NCBI GenBank assembly: GCA_002426795.1
Contig: DINQ01000020.1
Span: forward strand, 469-64,468
DNA: 64,000 bases
Source: Bacteroidales bacterium UBA5536
Lineage (GTDB): Bacteria; Bacteroidota; Bacteroidia; Bacteroidales; F082
Direction of reading: 5' to 3'
Under the pieces are notes generated by a model. The model saw nothing but the letters and a program-made list of their open reading frames with translations. It was not told where the DNA came from and did not search any database. A program made the translations under genes and the position numbers. Below, in pieces: positions 35,144 through 44,343 of this stretch (position 1 is its first letter; each line of letters starts with the position of its first letter).

Positions 35144-35596
35144 TCAAAGCACCTTGCCGGCCGCCTTGGCCTGTGCATCCATGGTTCGTCCGATCAGCAT
35201 GCCAATCACTATTCCGCCAGAAAGCCCCAGCGCGATGCCTAAAGATCGCTCCCAGGATGACAAAAATACAATCCCAAAAATGATTCCAAACGAGGAGCCT
35301 AATCCAACTCCCAGTTTGGTGTAATAGCCTCTTGGGATGATGGATAGCGTGTCCTTCAGGTATTTTTCAAATTTATTGAATGCTTTTTTAAGGTGTTTTT
35401 CTCTGTTCTCTGGGTATTCGTTTAATTTTAAACTGGCAAGTTCTGCTTCAATGGATTGAGTTTCGCCAGTCGTGAAGGTTCTGCTTTGTAATTCCGTTAA
35501 AACATGAAGAAATTTGTCATAAACCTTCTGCTCAGAATTTTTGTTTGTTTCGGCTGTTAAACCCTTAAAAAAGTCAATGGATTCTTGTAATGTCAT
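35144..35596 (-). CDS. Hypothetical small membrane protein
   Basis: 150 residues. The first 90 are helical and charged, the last 60 hold two Gly-rich membrane segments (VGLGSSFGIIFGIVFLSS and GIALGLSGGIVIGMLIG) separated by WERSL. The Gly-rich hairpin recalls small membrane stress proteins, but I do not recognise the family. Single gene with 106 bp to the next. Confidence 0.5.
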   Translation of the reverse strand: MTLQESIDFFKGLTAETNKNSEQKVYDKFLHVLTELQSRTFTTGETQSIEAELASLKLNEYPENREKHLKKAFNKFEKYLKDTLSIIPRGYYTKLGVGLGSSFGIIFGIVFLSSWERSLGIALGLSGGIVIGMLIGRTMDAQAKAAGKVL

Positions 35597-35758
35597 AGAT
35601 ATTGTTTTTTACTGTTTATTTGTTCAAAACTAAGTGTAATATGTCTGCTGAGTCATTTCTGAAAATAATTGGCAATCTGAATGAAGTCAAGTCCGACAAA
35701 AGAATCGTTTAAACTTTTTGAATGATGATAATTCTTTTCAGCCAGTTTATCTACATTT

Positions 35759-36799
35759 TTAGGAGCTCCTTTTCCTTTTCACAATTTTGACAATACGGTT
35801 ATAGACAATTTCGGCCAAATTCCAATCATATCCATTAAAGTTGGTGGTATTATTAAACTGAATAACAACTGCATCAATGTCTTTGTGGTATTCAGCAATG
35901 CTCTGATAGCCAGGAAGCAGACCTGTGTGTTTGTAAACGTAAATGGAGGAATAGATTTCCTGTTCACCTTCCTTAAACACCGAACCATCATTTAAGGCAC
36001 GTAAAAATATCCCTACATCCTCTGCGGTTGCTATCATTAACCCTGTATTGACATACTTAAAATCCTGGTCAGAACCCACATAATAGCCACTCATCACATC
36101 GTCAATATTCACTTCATCGAGCGAACCGAAAGTGTGTTTCAGCCCAAGTGGGATCAAAATTTCCTCTTTGATGTATTGCTGATGGGGATAGCCCAGGGTT
36201 TTATCAATGAGGTCCTCAATCAACATATAATTGGTATTCGAATAGCCATAATCTTCGCCGGGTTCAAAGTCAGCAGGTAAATCCAGCGCGTATTCAAGTG
36301 TTTCCTGTCTGTTTTTTGGCGGTTTTATCCAATAATCAGGATGGTCCACAAAGTTGGGGATTCCACTCCTGTGTTGCACCATCATGCGCAAGGTTATTTT
36401 ATCAGAATTTTCAATTCTTCCGGCCAGTTCCGGAAAATACTCAGCGAGTGTCTTGTCCAATGACAAGCGCCCCGCTTTGACTAATTTTGTGGTAGCCACA
36501 GCAATATAGAGTTTGGTAATGCTGGCTATTTTAAATAAAGCCTGTGGGTAGGCAGGGATTTTTTTTTCGCGGTCGTGCCAGCCGGCGGCATAAAACTCCG
36601 GTGCCTTACCAGCCTGATCCACGTAAACAATCATCCCATCAAAGCCGTGCTTGATTCCTTCATCCAGTTGTTCCTGAACCGTATCGGGCAATGGTAAAAT
36701 CCATGCTTTTACCAAAATCCAGGGCACAAAGTACAGTGAGCCTATACTTGCCAGAATAAATAAGATTCGGAGAATTTGTTTTATTTTTTTCTTAGTCAT
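35759..36799 (-). CDS. Serine hydrolase, beta-lactamase/class C-like
   Basis: 346 residues, N-terminal membrane anchor or uncleaved signal (about 9-33). Motifs: SxxK in FKIASITKLYIAVATT (Ser near 93), YxN in YGYSNTNYMLI (near 190), and the KTG position as YKHTGLLPGY. This is the PBP4*/EstB-type family of D-alanyl-peptide or ester hydrolases with an outward-facing active site. It begins a run of hydrolase genes on the minus strand. Substrate unknown. Confidence 0.85.
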   Translation of the reverse strand: MTKKKIKQILRILFILASIGSLYFVPWILVKAWILPLPDTVQEQLDEGIKHGFDGMIVYVDQAGKAPEFYAAGWHDREKKIPAYPQALFKIASITKLYIAVATTKLVKAGRLSLDKTLAEYFPELAGRIENSDKITLRMMVQHRSGIPNFVDHPDYWIKPPKNRQETLEYALDLPADFEPGEDYGYSNTNYMLIEDLIDKTLGYPHQQYIKEEILIPLGLKHTFGSLDEVNIDDVMSGYYVGSDQDFKYVNTGLMIATAEDVGIFLRALNDGSVFKEGEQEIYSSIYVYKHTGLLPGYQSIAEYHKDIDAVVIQFNNTTNFNGYDWNLAEIVYNRIVKIVKRKRSS

Positions 36800-36888
36800 A
36801 GTTGTATATTTATTTGCGTTATTCAGCTTTGTTGGAAAGTTGCTGATCGTTAAAAGTACCCTTTTATGTCAAAATTGTCAATTTTAGC

Positions 36889-37707
36889 CTATCCAAAGGG
36901 CGAGCCAACTACATGAAAAACAAGATCAAAGGCAATATGCGATGCCATAGCAATCAGCAATCCGCGTTTCCAAAAAATCCACCCGAAGGTTGAACCTGTA
37001 ATTAAATTGCCAATCATTGTTACGCCTATCGTAAAGGGTGTTAATTCCACAAAATTCTTTGATAGCGGAAGGTGCATGAGACCAAAAAACAAGGCGGAAA
37101 TGACAATGCCTGTCCATACGATGTTGTTGGATGGCTTTTCTATTTTTTTCGAAAATTGAATGAGTGCGATGATGAACGACATGAGCCCTAACCTAAACAT
37201 GATCTCTTCAGTGATTCCGGCAGAAAGCGAAACAAGGGCATAAAAGGGTTTTGATGGCCGCGAAAGCCTTTCCTGAACCGGGTAAAACCCTTTTTGCAGT
37301 TCAAACAGTCCCAATAAAAGCAAAGCAACAACAATTGCCAAAAGAATACTCGACCAAACAGCTTTGCTGCTGATTACTGGACAAATTGGTTTTTTCGAGA
37401 AAATGCGCGCAATTAGTGGTGCACCAAGGTTTGCTCTTGAAGAAATCCATAAGCCAATAAAAACGATTATAGCTCCTAAAATTAAACTGCTTATCACAAC
37501 TTTAACTGTATCGCCCAGAACAGATTCGTTGAGTTTTACAGCAATATTGCCTGCTTCTATGTTCAGTCTTTTAACTTCTCTGCTAAAAGGAATATTCAGT
37601 ATTGAACCTAAGACAAACAGGGCTAACACACTTATGGCAATCTGCCAGCGGTATTTTTTCTTTTCTGCTTTGTCATGTTTGATTGAGGATAAAAAAAGTG
37701 GGTTCAT
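36889..37707 (-). CDS. CPBP-family intramembrane metalloprotease
   Basis: 272 residues, about seven membrane segments. The Abi/CPBP motifs are AGITEEIMFRLG (paired Glu and Arg), FGLMHLPLS (His) and IASHIAFDLVFHV (His), which bind the zinc in Rce1-like proteases. Bacterial members act in prenyl-protein-like processing, bacteriocin self-immunity or membrane protein turnover. It lies 90 bp upstream of the serine hydrolase gene. Confidence 0.85.
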   Translation of the reverse strand: MNPLFLSSIKHDKAEKKKYRWQIAISVLALFVLGSILNIPFSREVKRLNIEAGNIAVKLNESVLGDTVKVVISSLILGAIIVFIGLWISSRANLGAPLIARIFSKKPICPVISSKAVWSSILLAIVVALLLLGLFELQKGFYPVQERLSRPSKPFYALVSLSAGITEEIMFRLGLMSFIIALIQFSKKIEKPSNNIVWTGIVISALFFGLMHLPLSKNFVELTPFTIGVTMIGNLITGSTFGWIFWKRGLLIAMASHIAFDLVFHVVGSPFG

Positions 37708-37901
37708 ATGATTCCTTTTGTGAAGTGCATTTGGAGAGGTGCAATGATAAGATTTAAACTGCCAATTCGTGTATTAATTTACTTCTGGTATTTTAGCGGT
37801 TCCGGTTGTATCTACAATTCGAATAAAATGGATTTCACTGCAAATCAGACCATCCCAAAAAGGGTGCAAGCCCTGTGGTTGGAACAATGTGTCCTGATCG
37901 C

Positions 37902-40154
37902 TTATTGATTCCATACAGGTATAAAAATCTTACTTCCAGCCATAATTTTTAATGTCAATGGAACCTGAGCATCTACAATTGATTCGCTGCTCACATCTTT
38001 TCCGGTGCCATAGTTTATTTGAGCGGAAGCGTTTTTATTCCCGTTTATAATGGCGACTAGCCGACTTCCTTTCGGTATTTTTTTGCAAATAATATGCGTG
38101 TTGTCAAAACGGATGTGTGTCAATTTATTCGGAATTACTAATTCTCTTTCTTCACTGTTCTTTGCATAGCTTGCTCTACCTATATAATTGCTCAGTTGAA
38201 AATATTTTCCATCAGCCGTTAATTCAAACAAGTTGACAGAAAAATCAAAATCCAGTTTATTGATTGTTACATACAAGTCGCCCGCAAAAGAACCACTCAT
38301 TATCGCTTCGCTTTTTAGTGGTTTCCCCATAAAAACAAGTCCATCATTTAAGTTAATACTGTCTTTGATAATCGGCCAGGGGTAATAGTCTTCATTGTAC
38401 ATCTTTGTTCTGTCGGAAAGATCTATATCTAGAATTGCAGATGTACCTGCTTCGGGCTCGTTCATCAATTCATAATGATTGTCAGCTTTGGTTGTACCCA
38501 GGTAAAAAACAAGCGAATCATTGCTCATTTCTGTGAGATTCGGCTTACTCAGCCAGGTATTATCTCCCATAACCTGAAAGTTTACCTTGTCTTTAAGTAT
38601 CGAAGGCTTTTCGCCACCTTTAAAGATGTAATCAAACCAATCATATGCAAGCCCTTGTCTAATATTAACTTGTGCCGTGTCATCAATTTGATACCCCCGC
38701 AAATTGGCATCCGACGCAAATTGTGCACCCCAATGGTCATAAGGCCCAATGAGTAAATAATGATCTGCTTTGGGATTGTACTTTAAATGCTCTGAATAGT
38801 AATATATGGCACCTCCTTGTGAGTCGTCATAATATCCTGTAGTAGTTAAAATGGGGATGTCAATATGAGAAAAATCATACTGATATGGAATCATGTTTTG
38901 CCAATAGCTGTCGAATGAGGGATGACTGATCCATTCCTGAAAAAGAGGCCTGGAGGTTCCTTCTAGGCTATCCATTTTATTGAAAGCCTTACCCGAAACG
39001 AACCATTTATTTTCGAGATCATTCCACATTTTGTAATCAGAATTTGCAGCTTCATCTAAATACTTATTGCTGGTAGCATATTGAATCCACTTGTAGGGAA
39101 AATTAAAGAAGACATTATTTTCCATCGGATAGTTAACTCCCGGGGCAATAGATACTGATGGAATGATGGTTTTCAATGCCGGATGTACCTTTTCTTTCAT
39201 GCATGCCCATTGCGTAAAACCATCATAACTTCCACCATACATGCCCACTTTGTGATTGCTCCAGTCTTGTTTGCTGATCCAGTCAATAACAGCGTAAACA
39301 TCTTTATATTCGTGTTTAAGTGGATCAACAGCATCCTTACTAAGTCGTTTTCCTCTTGAATTTGCTACAACGCCAACATAACCTTTTGATGCTGCTAATA
39401 CAGCCTGATCATAATTTGAGGCATCTGTATAAATCGTAAAAAGTAAAATAGCAGGCATTGGTTCTGCATTTTTTTTCCTGGCGGTAATAACAGATAATTC
39501 GGCTCCGTCTTGGGGCGAAACGATGACTTCTTCTCTTAGAATATACCTGCTGTGCTCGTCTTCTTCCAATTGCCTGAAAACTATAGCTTCAGTGAGTGTG
39601 TACACACGGAACAGGAAATAAGATTTTAATAAGACTAAGGCTTGATCAGGAGTTAAAGTCGAACCAGAAATCTTGTTATAGTTGGTCTCAAAAGCATTTT
39701 TGAATTGTGCCACAGCATCGTAAGTTGTGAAAACAATTTTTGCTGTGTAGGCTTGTTCATCATTACATTTTGCTATGTAAGCACTAAAAACTGCCTTGTA
39801 TGCTGCACCAAATGTTTCCCCATATTCAGATTGCATTATTTTCGCTTTTGCAAATAGTTCATACGGCATAAAGTTCGGGTGCCCATTATTCAATGCTGAA
39901 TTTTTTCTCAACGACTCAATCGTATGTATTGAAGCCTCATAGTCACCGGCGAGCAATTCAATCCTGAAACGGTCATTTGCTGCAATTTTCAGAACTCCAG
40001 TTTTGCTTTGCTGTTGCATGTTTATGGCTAGCTTCTGCATTTCATTGGCCACTGATACAATGTCTGATAGCGCTGCTTTTTCAATTTTTAGCTCCTGACC
40101 ATTGGTGTATTGGACGATAAGCACAAAAATCAGTAAAGTCAGTGGTTTATTCAT
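37902..40154 (-). CDS. CocE/NonD-type hydrolase with N-terminal extension
   Basis: 750 residues with a signal peptide (ending YTNGQ). About 200 residues of unfamiliar helical sequence precede an X-Pro dipeptidyl-peptidase/CocE catalytic domain (about 210-560): GMYGGSYDGF holds the nucleophile Ser, and LLIGPYDHWG the His. The C-terminal 190 residues form the jelly-roll PepX_C domain (VTINKLDFDFSVNLFEL). It should cleave esters or amides in the periplasm or at the surface. The extension could be a substrate-presenting domain. It starts 9 bp from the preceding lipoprotein's end, so they may be co-transcribed. Confidence 0.85.
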   Translation of the reverse strand: MNKPLTLLIFVLIVQYTNGQELKIEKAALSDIVSVANEMQKLAINMQQQSKTGVLKIAANDRFRIELLAGDYEASIHTIESLRKNSALNNGHPNFMPYELFAKAKIMQSEYGETFGAAYKAVFSAYIAKCNDEQAYTAKIVFTTYDAVAQFKNAFETNYNKISGSTLTPDQALVLLKSYFLFRVYTLTEAIVFRQLEEDEHSRYILREEVIVSPQDGAELSVITARKKNAEPMPAILLFTIYTDASNYDQAVLAASKGYVGVVANSRGKRLSKDAVDPLKHEYKDVYAVIDWISKQDWSNHKVGMYGGSYDGFTQWACMKEKVHPALKTIIPSVSIAPGVNYPMENNVFFNFPYKWIQYATSNKYLDEAANSDYKMWNDLENKWFVSGKAFNKMDSLEGTSRPLFQEWISHPSFDSYWQNMIPYQYDFSHIDIPILTTTGYYDDSQGGAIYYYSEHLKYNPKADHYLLIGPYDHWGAQFASDANLRGYQIDDTAQVNIRQGLAYDWFDYIFKGGEKPSILKDKVNFQVMGDNTWLSKPNLTEMSNDSLVFYLGTTKADNHYELMNEPEAGTSAILDIDLSDRTKMYNEDYYPWPIIKDSINLNDGLVFMGKPLKSEAIMSGSFAGDLYVTINKLDFDFSVNLFELTADGKYFQLSNYIGRASYAKNSEERELVIPNKLTHIRFDNTHIICKKIPKGSRLVAIINGNKNASAQINYGTGKDVSSESIVDAQVPLTLKIMAGSKIFIPVWNQ

Positions 40155-40163
40155 GTTCTTATT

Positions 40164-40754
40164 TTATTGAGTGCTTGTGTAGTCAATTAACTCGTTTACA
40201 TAGATGCCATAGCCGTCATCATTTACATGTTTTATATAGGTTTTTAAGGCCGGCGCATAATACCAGTCATCTTTCATTTCACCATTGAAACCCCTTGAGT
40301 TGACAATGGTTCCTCTGTACTCAATTTTATAAGCCATAAATTTTCCGGCAGCTACAGTTACTTCTTCAAAAGAGACCACCTCTGCATCTTGACTTGTGGT
40401 TCCGGTAGTACCTTCATCGTTTCCCCAATTAGACTCGTATTTCCACTTTTTACCAACTTTTAGGGGCCAATCGCGGAAAGGTGTACTGCTGTTTTGATTT
40501 AATGTGCTTGAAATCAGAACGGTATCGACGCCATTCCAAAACCCCAAAGTGCCATTAAATTCTACTACTTCTTGAAAATCTTCGCCTTCGGCCTGGATTT
40601 CCCCTTCTACGGAGCGTTGCCATTTCCAGGTCCATTTTTCACCAATTTTAAAATCATTTACGGTAGGTTCGTCAGTAAAAGAAGGTTTTGAAACGTTGGT
40701 GCAAGCACTCAACATGATCAAAGTTATTAAATAAATTACAGCGTGTTTTTTCAT
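40164..40754 (-). CDS. Hypothetical lipoprotein
   Basis: 196 residues from ATG 40754 (MKKHAVIYLITLIMLSACTN), a clear lipoprotein signal with Cys near residue 18. The mature part is beta-rich and aromatic: GEKWTWKWQRSVEGE, KVGKKWKYESNWGND, VAAGKFMAYKIEYRG, KDDWYYAPALKTYIKHV. It resembles DUF3108-like periplasmic proteins that bind lipids or small ligands, but only in general pattern. It precedes the CocE-type gene by 9 bp. Confidence 0.6.
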   Translation of the reverse strand: MKKHAVIYLITLIMLSACTNVSKPSFTDEPTVNDFKIGEKWTWKWQRSVEGEIQAEGEDFQEVVEFNGTLGFWNGVDTVLISSTLNQNSSTPFRDWPLKVGKKWKYESNWGNDEGTTGTTSQDAEVVSFEEVTVAAGKFMAYKIEYRGTIVNSRGFNGEMKDDWYYAPALKTYIKHVNDDGYGIYVNELIDYTSTQ

Positions 40755-40956
40755 GTGTATAATTTTATTATTTATTAGTGTATCAGTCACTCCTGAAAGC
40801 TATCTGGAGCCCCTAAATGAACATTCACAATTAGTATTTTTTTTTAGCTGGTTCATTTTATCATTATCCTGTACTTCAAAATACGATGAGTAATGTCTAT
40901 AAGGTCACAACCCAAAACATGCAAGCATGCATGATAATTGTTTTTGCTTTAACAGG

Positions 40957-41814
40957 TTATTTCCCCAATATTATGTTTTCAATTTTTAGATTATCACTTT
41001 TAGATTGTACATGCTTTGAACTTTGAAGAAGCAGGTATTTTTTCAAAGATGGAAATATTTTTAAGGCTCTTTTAATCATTTTTTGTCCCGGGAATAAGAT
41101 ATCATCTTTTGCGCCAATCAACGTTATTGGTGTTTTAATTGCCATGGCTTTTTGCTTGTTTATGATGGGCACAGGGCTAAAATCCATGTTAAAATGCAAA
41201 AACACTTTTGAAAGATATTGAATAGCAAATTCGTCACGATCGGTAAAAACCTCTGCTAAAAAATTTTCTACATATTTGGGTTTCCGCGTTTTCATATACC
41301 TTTTCATCGGAATGAAAATTTTGAACAGCGTTTTTAACGGGTTCCCATTGACAATGTAAGCCGGTGCAGATAAAAACACTTCCTTGATTTTACTTTCGTC
41401 ATTTTCGAGTGTTTTCAGGATGACCAATCCTCCAAATGAAAACCCAGTCATCGTAACATGCTCAATGTTCAAAGCAGAAATGATTTCATTCATCCACTTT
41501 CCGTATGAGTCATCTTTCATATTGAGCCTCGTCTCAGCACTTTTATTAGGCTGAGCAAGTACATCAACTGCATAAACCCTATAAGTTTTATGTAAATTGG
41601 GATACGTTTCAAATGCAATTGGTGCACAGCCATTTGAGCCGTGGATGATGAACATTGGCGGATTTGAAGCAGCTCCGGAAGCGATAATATTTGTCTCACC
41701 AAAATTGGTGGCAATTTTTATATATTCATATTCAATATTTAGTTCTTCTAATTTTTGGTCATATAGACTTAAAATTTCCTTCTTTCCTGTCTCGGTTTTA
41801 AAAAGTGATTCCAT
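40957..41814 (-). CDS. Alpha/beta hydrolase
   Basis: 285 residues, no signal peptide. Oxyanion loop FIIHGSNGCAPI, nucleophile elbow TGFSFGGL (Ser near 120), acid in IGAKDDILFPG and His near SSKHVQSKS. The C-terminal His motif is less conserved than in the hydrolase at 20.0 kb. AT-rich relative to the housekeeping genes. Substrate unknown. Neighbours on both sides are also hydrolase genes. Confidence 0.75.
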   Translation of the reverse strand: MESLFKTETGKKEILSLYDQKLEELNIEYEYIKIATNFGETNIIASGAASNPPMFIIHGSNGCAPIAFETYPNLHKTYRVYAVDVLAQPNKSAETRLNMKDDSYGKWMNEIISALNIEHVTMTGFSFGGLVILKTLENDESKIKEVFLSAPAYIVNGNPLKTLFKIFIPMKRYMKTRKPKYVENFLAEVFTDRDEFAIQYLSKVFLHFNMDFSPVPIINKQKAMAIKTPITLIGAKDDILFPGQKMIKRALKIFPSLKKYLLLQSSKHVQSKSDNLKIENIILGK

Positions 41815-41870
41815 GGGTTATATTTAATCTAATACAACTAGTTTTATTCTAAGAATTTGGATAAGGTCAG

Positions 41871-43130
41871 TTATTTTATTTTTGCTTGAAGTCCTTCAAT
41901 TCTTTGTTTATAATAATCGCTGCCGCTTAATGCAAAAGCTTTATTTACATTTTCTAAAGCATTGGAAAAGTCGCCTTGTGCTTCAAAATAATCGGCCATA
42001 GAATCGAAGGCATTGGCACTTTCAGGATAATACCCAATAGCCAACTCAAAATACATTTTTGCCTTTTCAGGCTGTCCAATATCCATATTCATATAACCTG
42101 ACATGTTTAAAATTTCCTCCGGATAAGGAGGTTCTGCATATCCAAAATGGTCATTGAGCTTCTTTTCCCTGTATTTTATGATACTGACAAGCTCTTCTAT
42201 TGTTGTTTCAGTTGAATTTATTTTATCTGTATTTGCCCATTGATACCAGTCAAAAAGTGAGATTAATCCATCCATTATAGATGGAAACGGAATGGTGCCA
42301 TGTAAATCTCTGTGGTAAAACTTCCAATCAAATGACAAGCCGTTTTTAATGTTTTGCCTTACCATTTCAGAAAAAGTAACAGTGGAACGAGCAAACAAGG
42401 TGATTTTTGTTGTGTCTTGCATCACATTATGAATTGTAACTCCTGAATTTTGCCTATTCAATTGCCCGCTTAAGGACATAAATAAAGATTTGTTTTCATA
42501 TTTCTGAGCAGCAAGTATTCCTTGTGCTTCTTTCAATAATTTTTGGTTATCCCAATCCAAACTTGGATCAATGGCTAAATAATTGGTAAATAAATCTGGG
42601 TGTTTTAGCAATGTATAAATTGCAAACAATCCCCCGTAAGAATGACCGATTAATGTTCTGAAATTGGTTACGGGATATTTATTTTCGATATAGGGGATGA
42701 GTTCTTTCTCCATGAATTTACTGAAACTTTCAGCTTTCCCGTTTTCTTCATTCAATGGCATTCCAAAATTTGTCGTTATGGTTGAAGTAGTTAAATCTCT
42801 TATCCTGTTTTTATCGTTGGAAATTCCAACAAGTACCATTTCGGGTGTAAATCCACCGCTATAATAATTTTGAACATCACACACCGTAGGGAGAAACATT
42901 TCTCCGTCTAATATAAACACCACAGGGTATTTCTGATTTTTCTCAGGATTGTAGCTGGATGGTAATTGTATGTAAATACTTCTTGACTCATTAAGTATTT
43001 CAGAATAAACACTATCCATAACCCCAACTTTTTGCAAAAACTGCTGGTTTTGATTTGCCTGAGCGTTTCCAAACTGTTGAAGGAGCATGATGAGTCCGGT
43101 AGTCAGTATGATTATTAATCTACTGTTCAT
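41871..43130 (-). CDS. Esterase D/Fes-like hydrolase with TPR tail
   Basis: 419 residues from ATG 43130 (MNSRLIIILTTGLIML), with a signal peptide. The esterase domain (about 30-290) has YPVVFILDGEMFLPTV, nucleophile elbow IGHSYGGLFAIYTL and the late His in YHRDLHGTIPFPS. About 120 C-terminal residues contain TPR-like helices (DIGQPEKAKMYFELAIGYYP and similar). This is the COG2819 family of periplasmic esterases, some acting on siderophores. It continues the hydrolase run. Confidence 0.83.
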   Translation of the reverse strand: MNSRLIIILTTGLIMLLQQFGNAQANQNQQFLQKVGVMDSVYSEILNESRSIYIQLPSSYNPEKNQKYPVVFILDGEMFLPTVCDVQNYYSGGFTPEMVLVGISNDKNRIRDLTTSTITTNFGMPLNEENGKAESFSKFMEKELIPYIENKYPVTNFRTLIGHSYGGLFAIYTLLKHPDLFTNYLAIDPSLDWDNQKLLKEAQGILAAQKYENKSLFMSLSGQLNRQNSGVTIHNVMQDTTKITLFARSTVTFSEMVRQNIKNGLSFDWKFYHRDLHGTIPFPSIMDGLISLFDWYQWANTDKINSTETTIEELVSIIKYREKKLNDHFGYAEPPYPEEILNMSGYMNMDIGQPEKAKMYFELAIGYYPESANAFDSMADYFEAQGDFSNALENVNKAFALSGSDYYKQRIEGLQAKIK

Positions 43131-43200
43131 GTATGATCGATGATATAAAAAGTTATCCATTTGAGGTTAGGTATTATTTTAAAAATGTCTTGACCGATGG

Positions 43201-43871
43201 CTATTCCTGATGAATCTGTTTGCGTTTTTGTTGTTCTTGCTCAAACTCTTGTGTTTTTTTAATTTGTTCTTCAAGCTTCCAGTCTTTGTCGAGCCGGCCC
43301 TATAAAAAGGCTGCAATGGGGCCCAGGCCGATAGCTGCACGTCGCTTATCCACGTTTTTTGGGTCATCAATAGGCCATAAATTTAAGGTTTTTGTCTCAG
43401 GGTCATATTTTATCTGGGTTCCATAAATTTGTAAGTCACGTACTTCGGTTGCCATCCTGTCTTCGGCTCTTCCCAATAGCCAGGGCTCTAATTTGCCCTC
43501 TTTTACTGCTTGCTGCATCACGGGGAGATATTTGAGCCGGATGGCATTATCCGCATGCTGAATGACAAGGCAAATCGTCAGATTGCCATGTTCTCAGGTT
43601 TTTCCTGAGTTGGCCAGCCATATTTGTCAAGGATATTTGTCACTTTTTGTTCGTAAACAAGATGGTTTTTCTGATAGATTTTCTGCTGTTCACGGAACTG
43701 TTCCGAGTCTGCTCCATAGCAATTCATGAGCGAGTCTCTTAATGTGATCGGTTCCTGCTCAGTGCGCCAGATGGTATCTAAAACAGCTATGAGATTTTGA
43801 GAAGCTTGAGATTTACTTACATTCGGATAAGTCATCATCAAGGCGAAGATAGCAATTAATAGATGTCTCAT
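43201..43871 (-). pseudogene. DUF6624 protein gene broken by frameshift and stop
   Basis: From ATG 43871 (signal MRHLLIAIFALMMTYPNVSK) the frame reads DTIWRTEQEPITLRDSLMN and YGWPTQEKPENM, then stops at 43578. Adding one G near 43586 restores MGNLTICLVIQHADNAIRLK, then AVKEGKLEPWLLGRAEDR, IYGTQIKYDPET and DPKNVDKRRAAIGLGPIAAF, all typical of DUF6624. An in-frame TAG follows at 43302-43300, but the frame continues with 32 charged residues (LDKDWKLEEQIKKTQEF and on) to 43201. So a -1 frameshift and possibly a nonsense codon have broken the gene. A sequencing error could explain the frameshift. Confidence 0.75.
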
Positions 43872-43926
43872 TGTTCTGAAATTTTTAGGATTGAAGTGAA
43901 ACAATAGGATCAGTGAGGTGTCATTT

Positions 43927-44340
43927 TCACATAAATCCCAATTGTTGCATAACGGTTTTCCTGTCAAAAACCTGGGTATGACCACATATCAGACCATCTT
44001 TGAAATGATAGATCGTCATGCCATTTGTTTTGATCCTTTTTTGCATCGGCTGAAATTCCCCAATCATGCCAAGGTTCGTTCCTGTTAAGATCCAGGTAAT
44101 GGCGACATGATTTTCGTCTTCAATGGCCGATCTTATGTCAAAATGCATATCAGGAAAAGAATCAAACGAATATCTCAATCGCTTTTTAAAGGTCAGATGA
44201 TCAAGAGTCTTGCCTTCCCACGGATCAGATGTGTCAAGATGGATAGTGTAGTCGCTGTGGACGTATTTTTCCACTGCATCAAAGTCTTGGCAGTTCCACA
44301 CTTCATCCATAAAATCTCGTAAAAACATTTTTTTATTCAT
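43927..44340 (-). CDS. SnoaL-like (ester cyclase) domain protein
   Basis: 137 residues. The NTF2-like fold is suggested by DFMDEVWNCQDFDAVEKYVH, DYTIHLDTSDPWEG, FDSFPDMHFDIRSAIEDEN and HVAITWILTGTNLG, ending GLICGHTQVFDRKTVM. The SnoaL-like polyketide cyclase family (NTF2-like) includes many proteins of unknown substrate. Its start lies 3 bp after the next serine hydrolase gene's end, so they share a transcript. Confidence 0.75.
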   Translation of the reverse strand: MNKKMFLRDFMDEVWNCQDFDAVEKYVHSDYTIHLDTSDPWEGKTLDHLTFKKRLRYSFDSFPDMHFDIRSAIEDENHVAITWILTGTNLGMIGEFQPMQKRIKTNGMTIYHFKDGLICGHTQVFDRKTVMQQLGFM

Positions 44341-44343
44341 GAT

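Noticed and set aside
37708..37908. Plus-strand 66-codon frame
   Set aside because: No homology-like features, lies in the spacer between CPBP and CocE genes.
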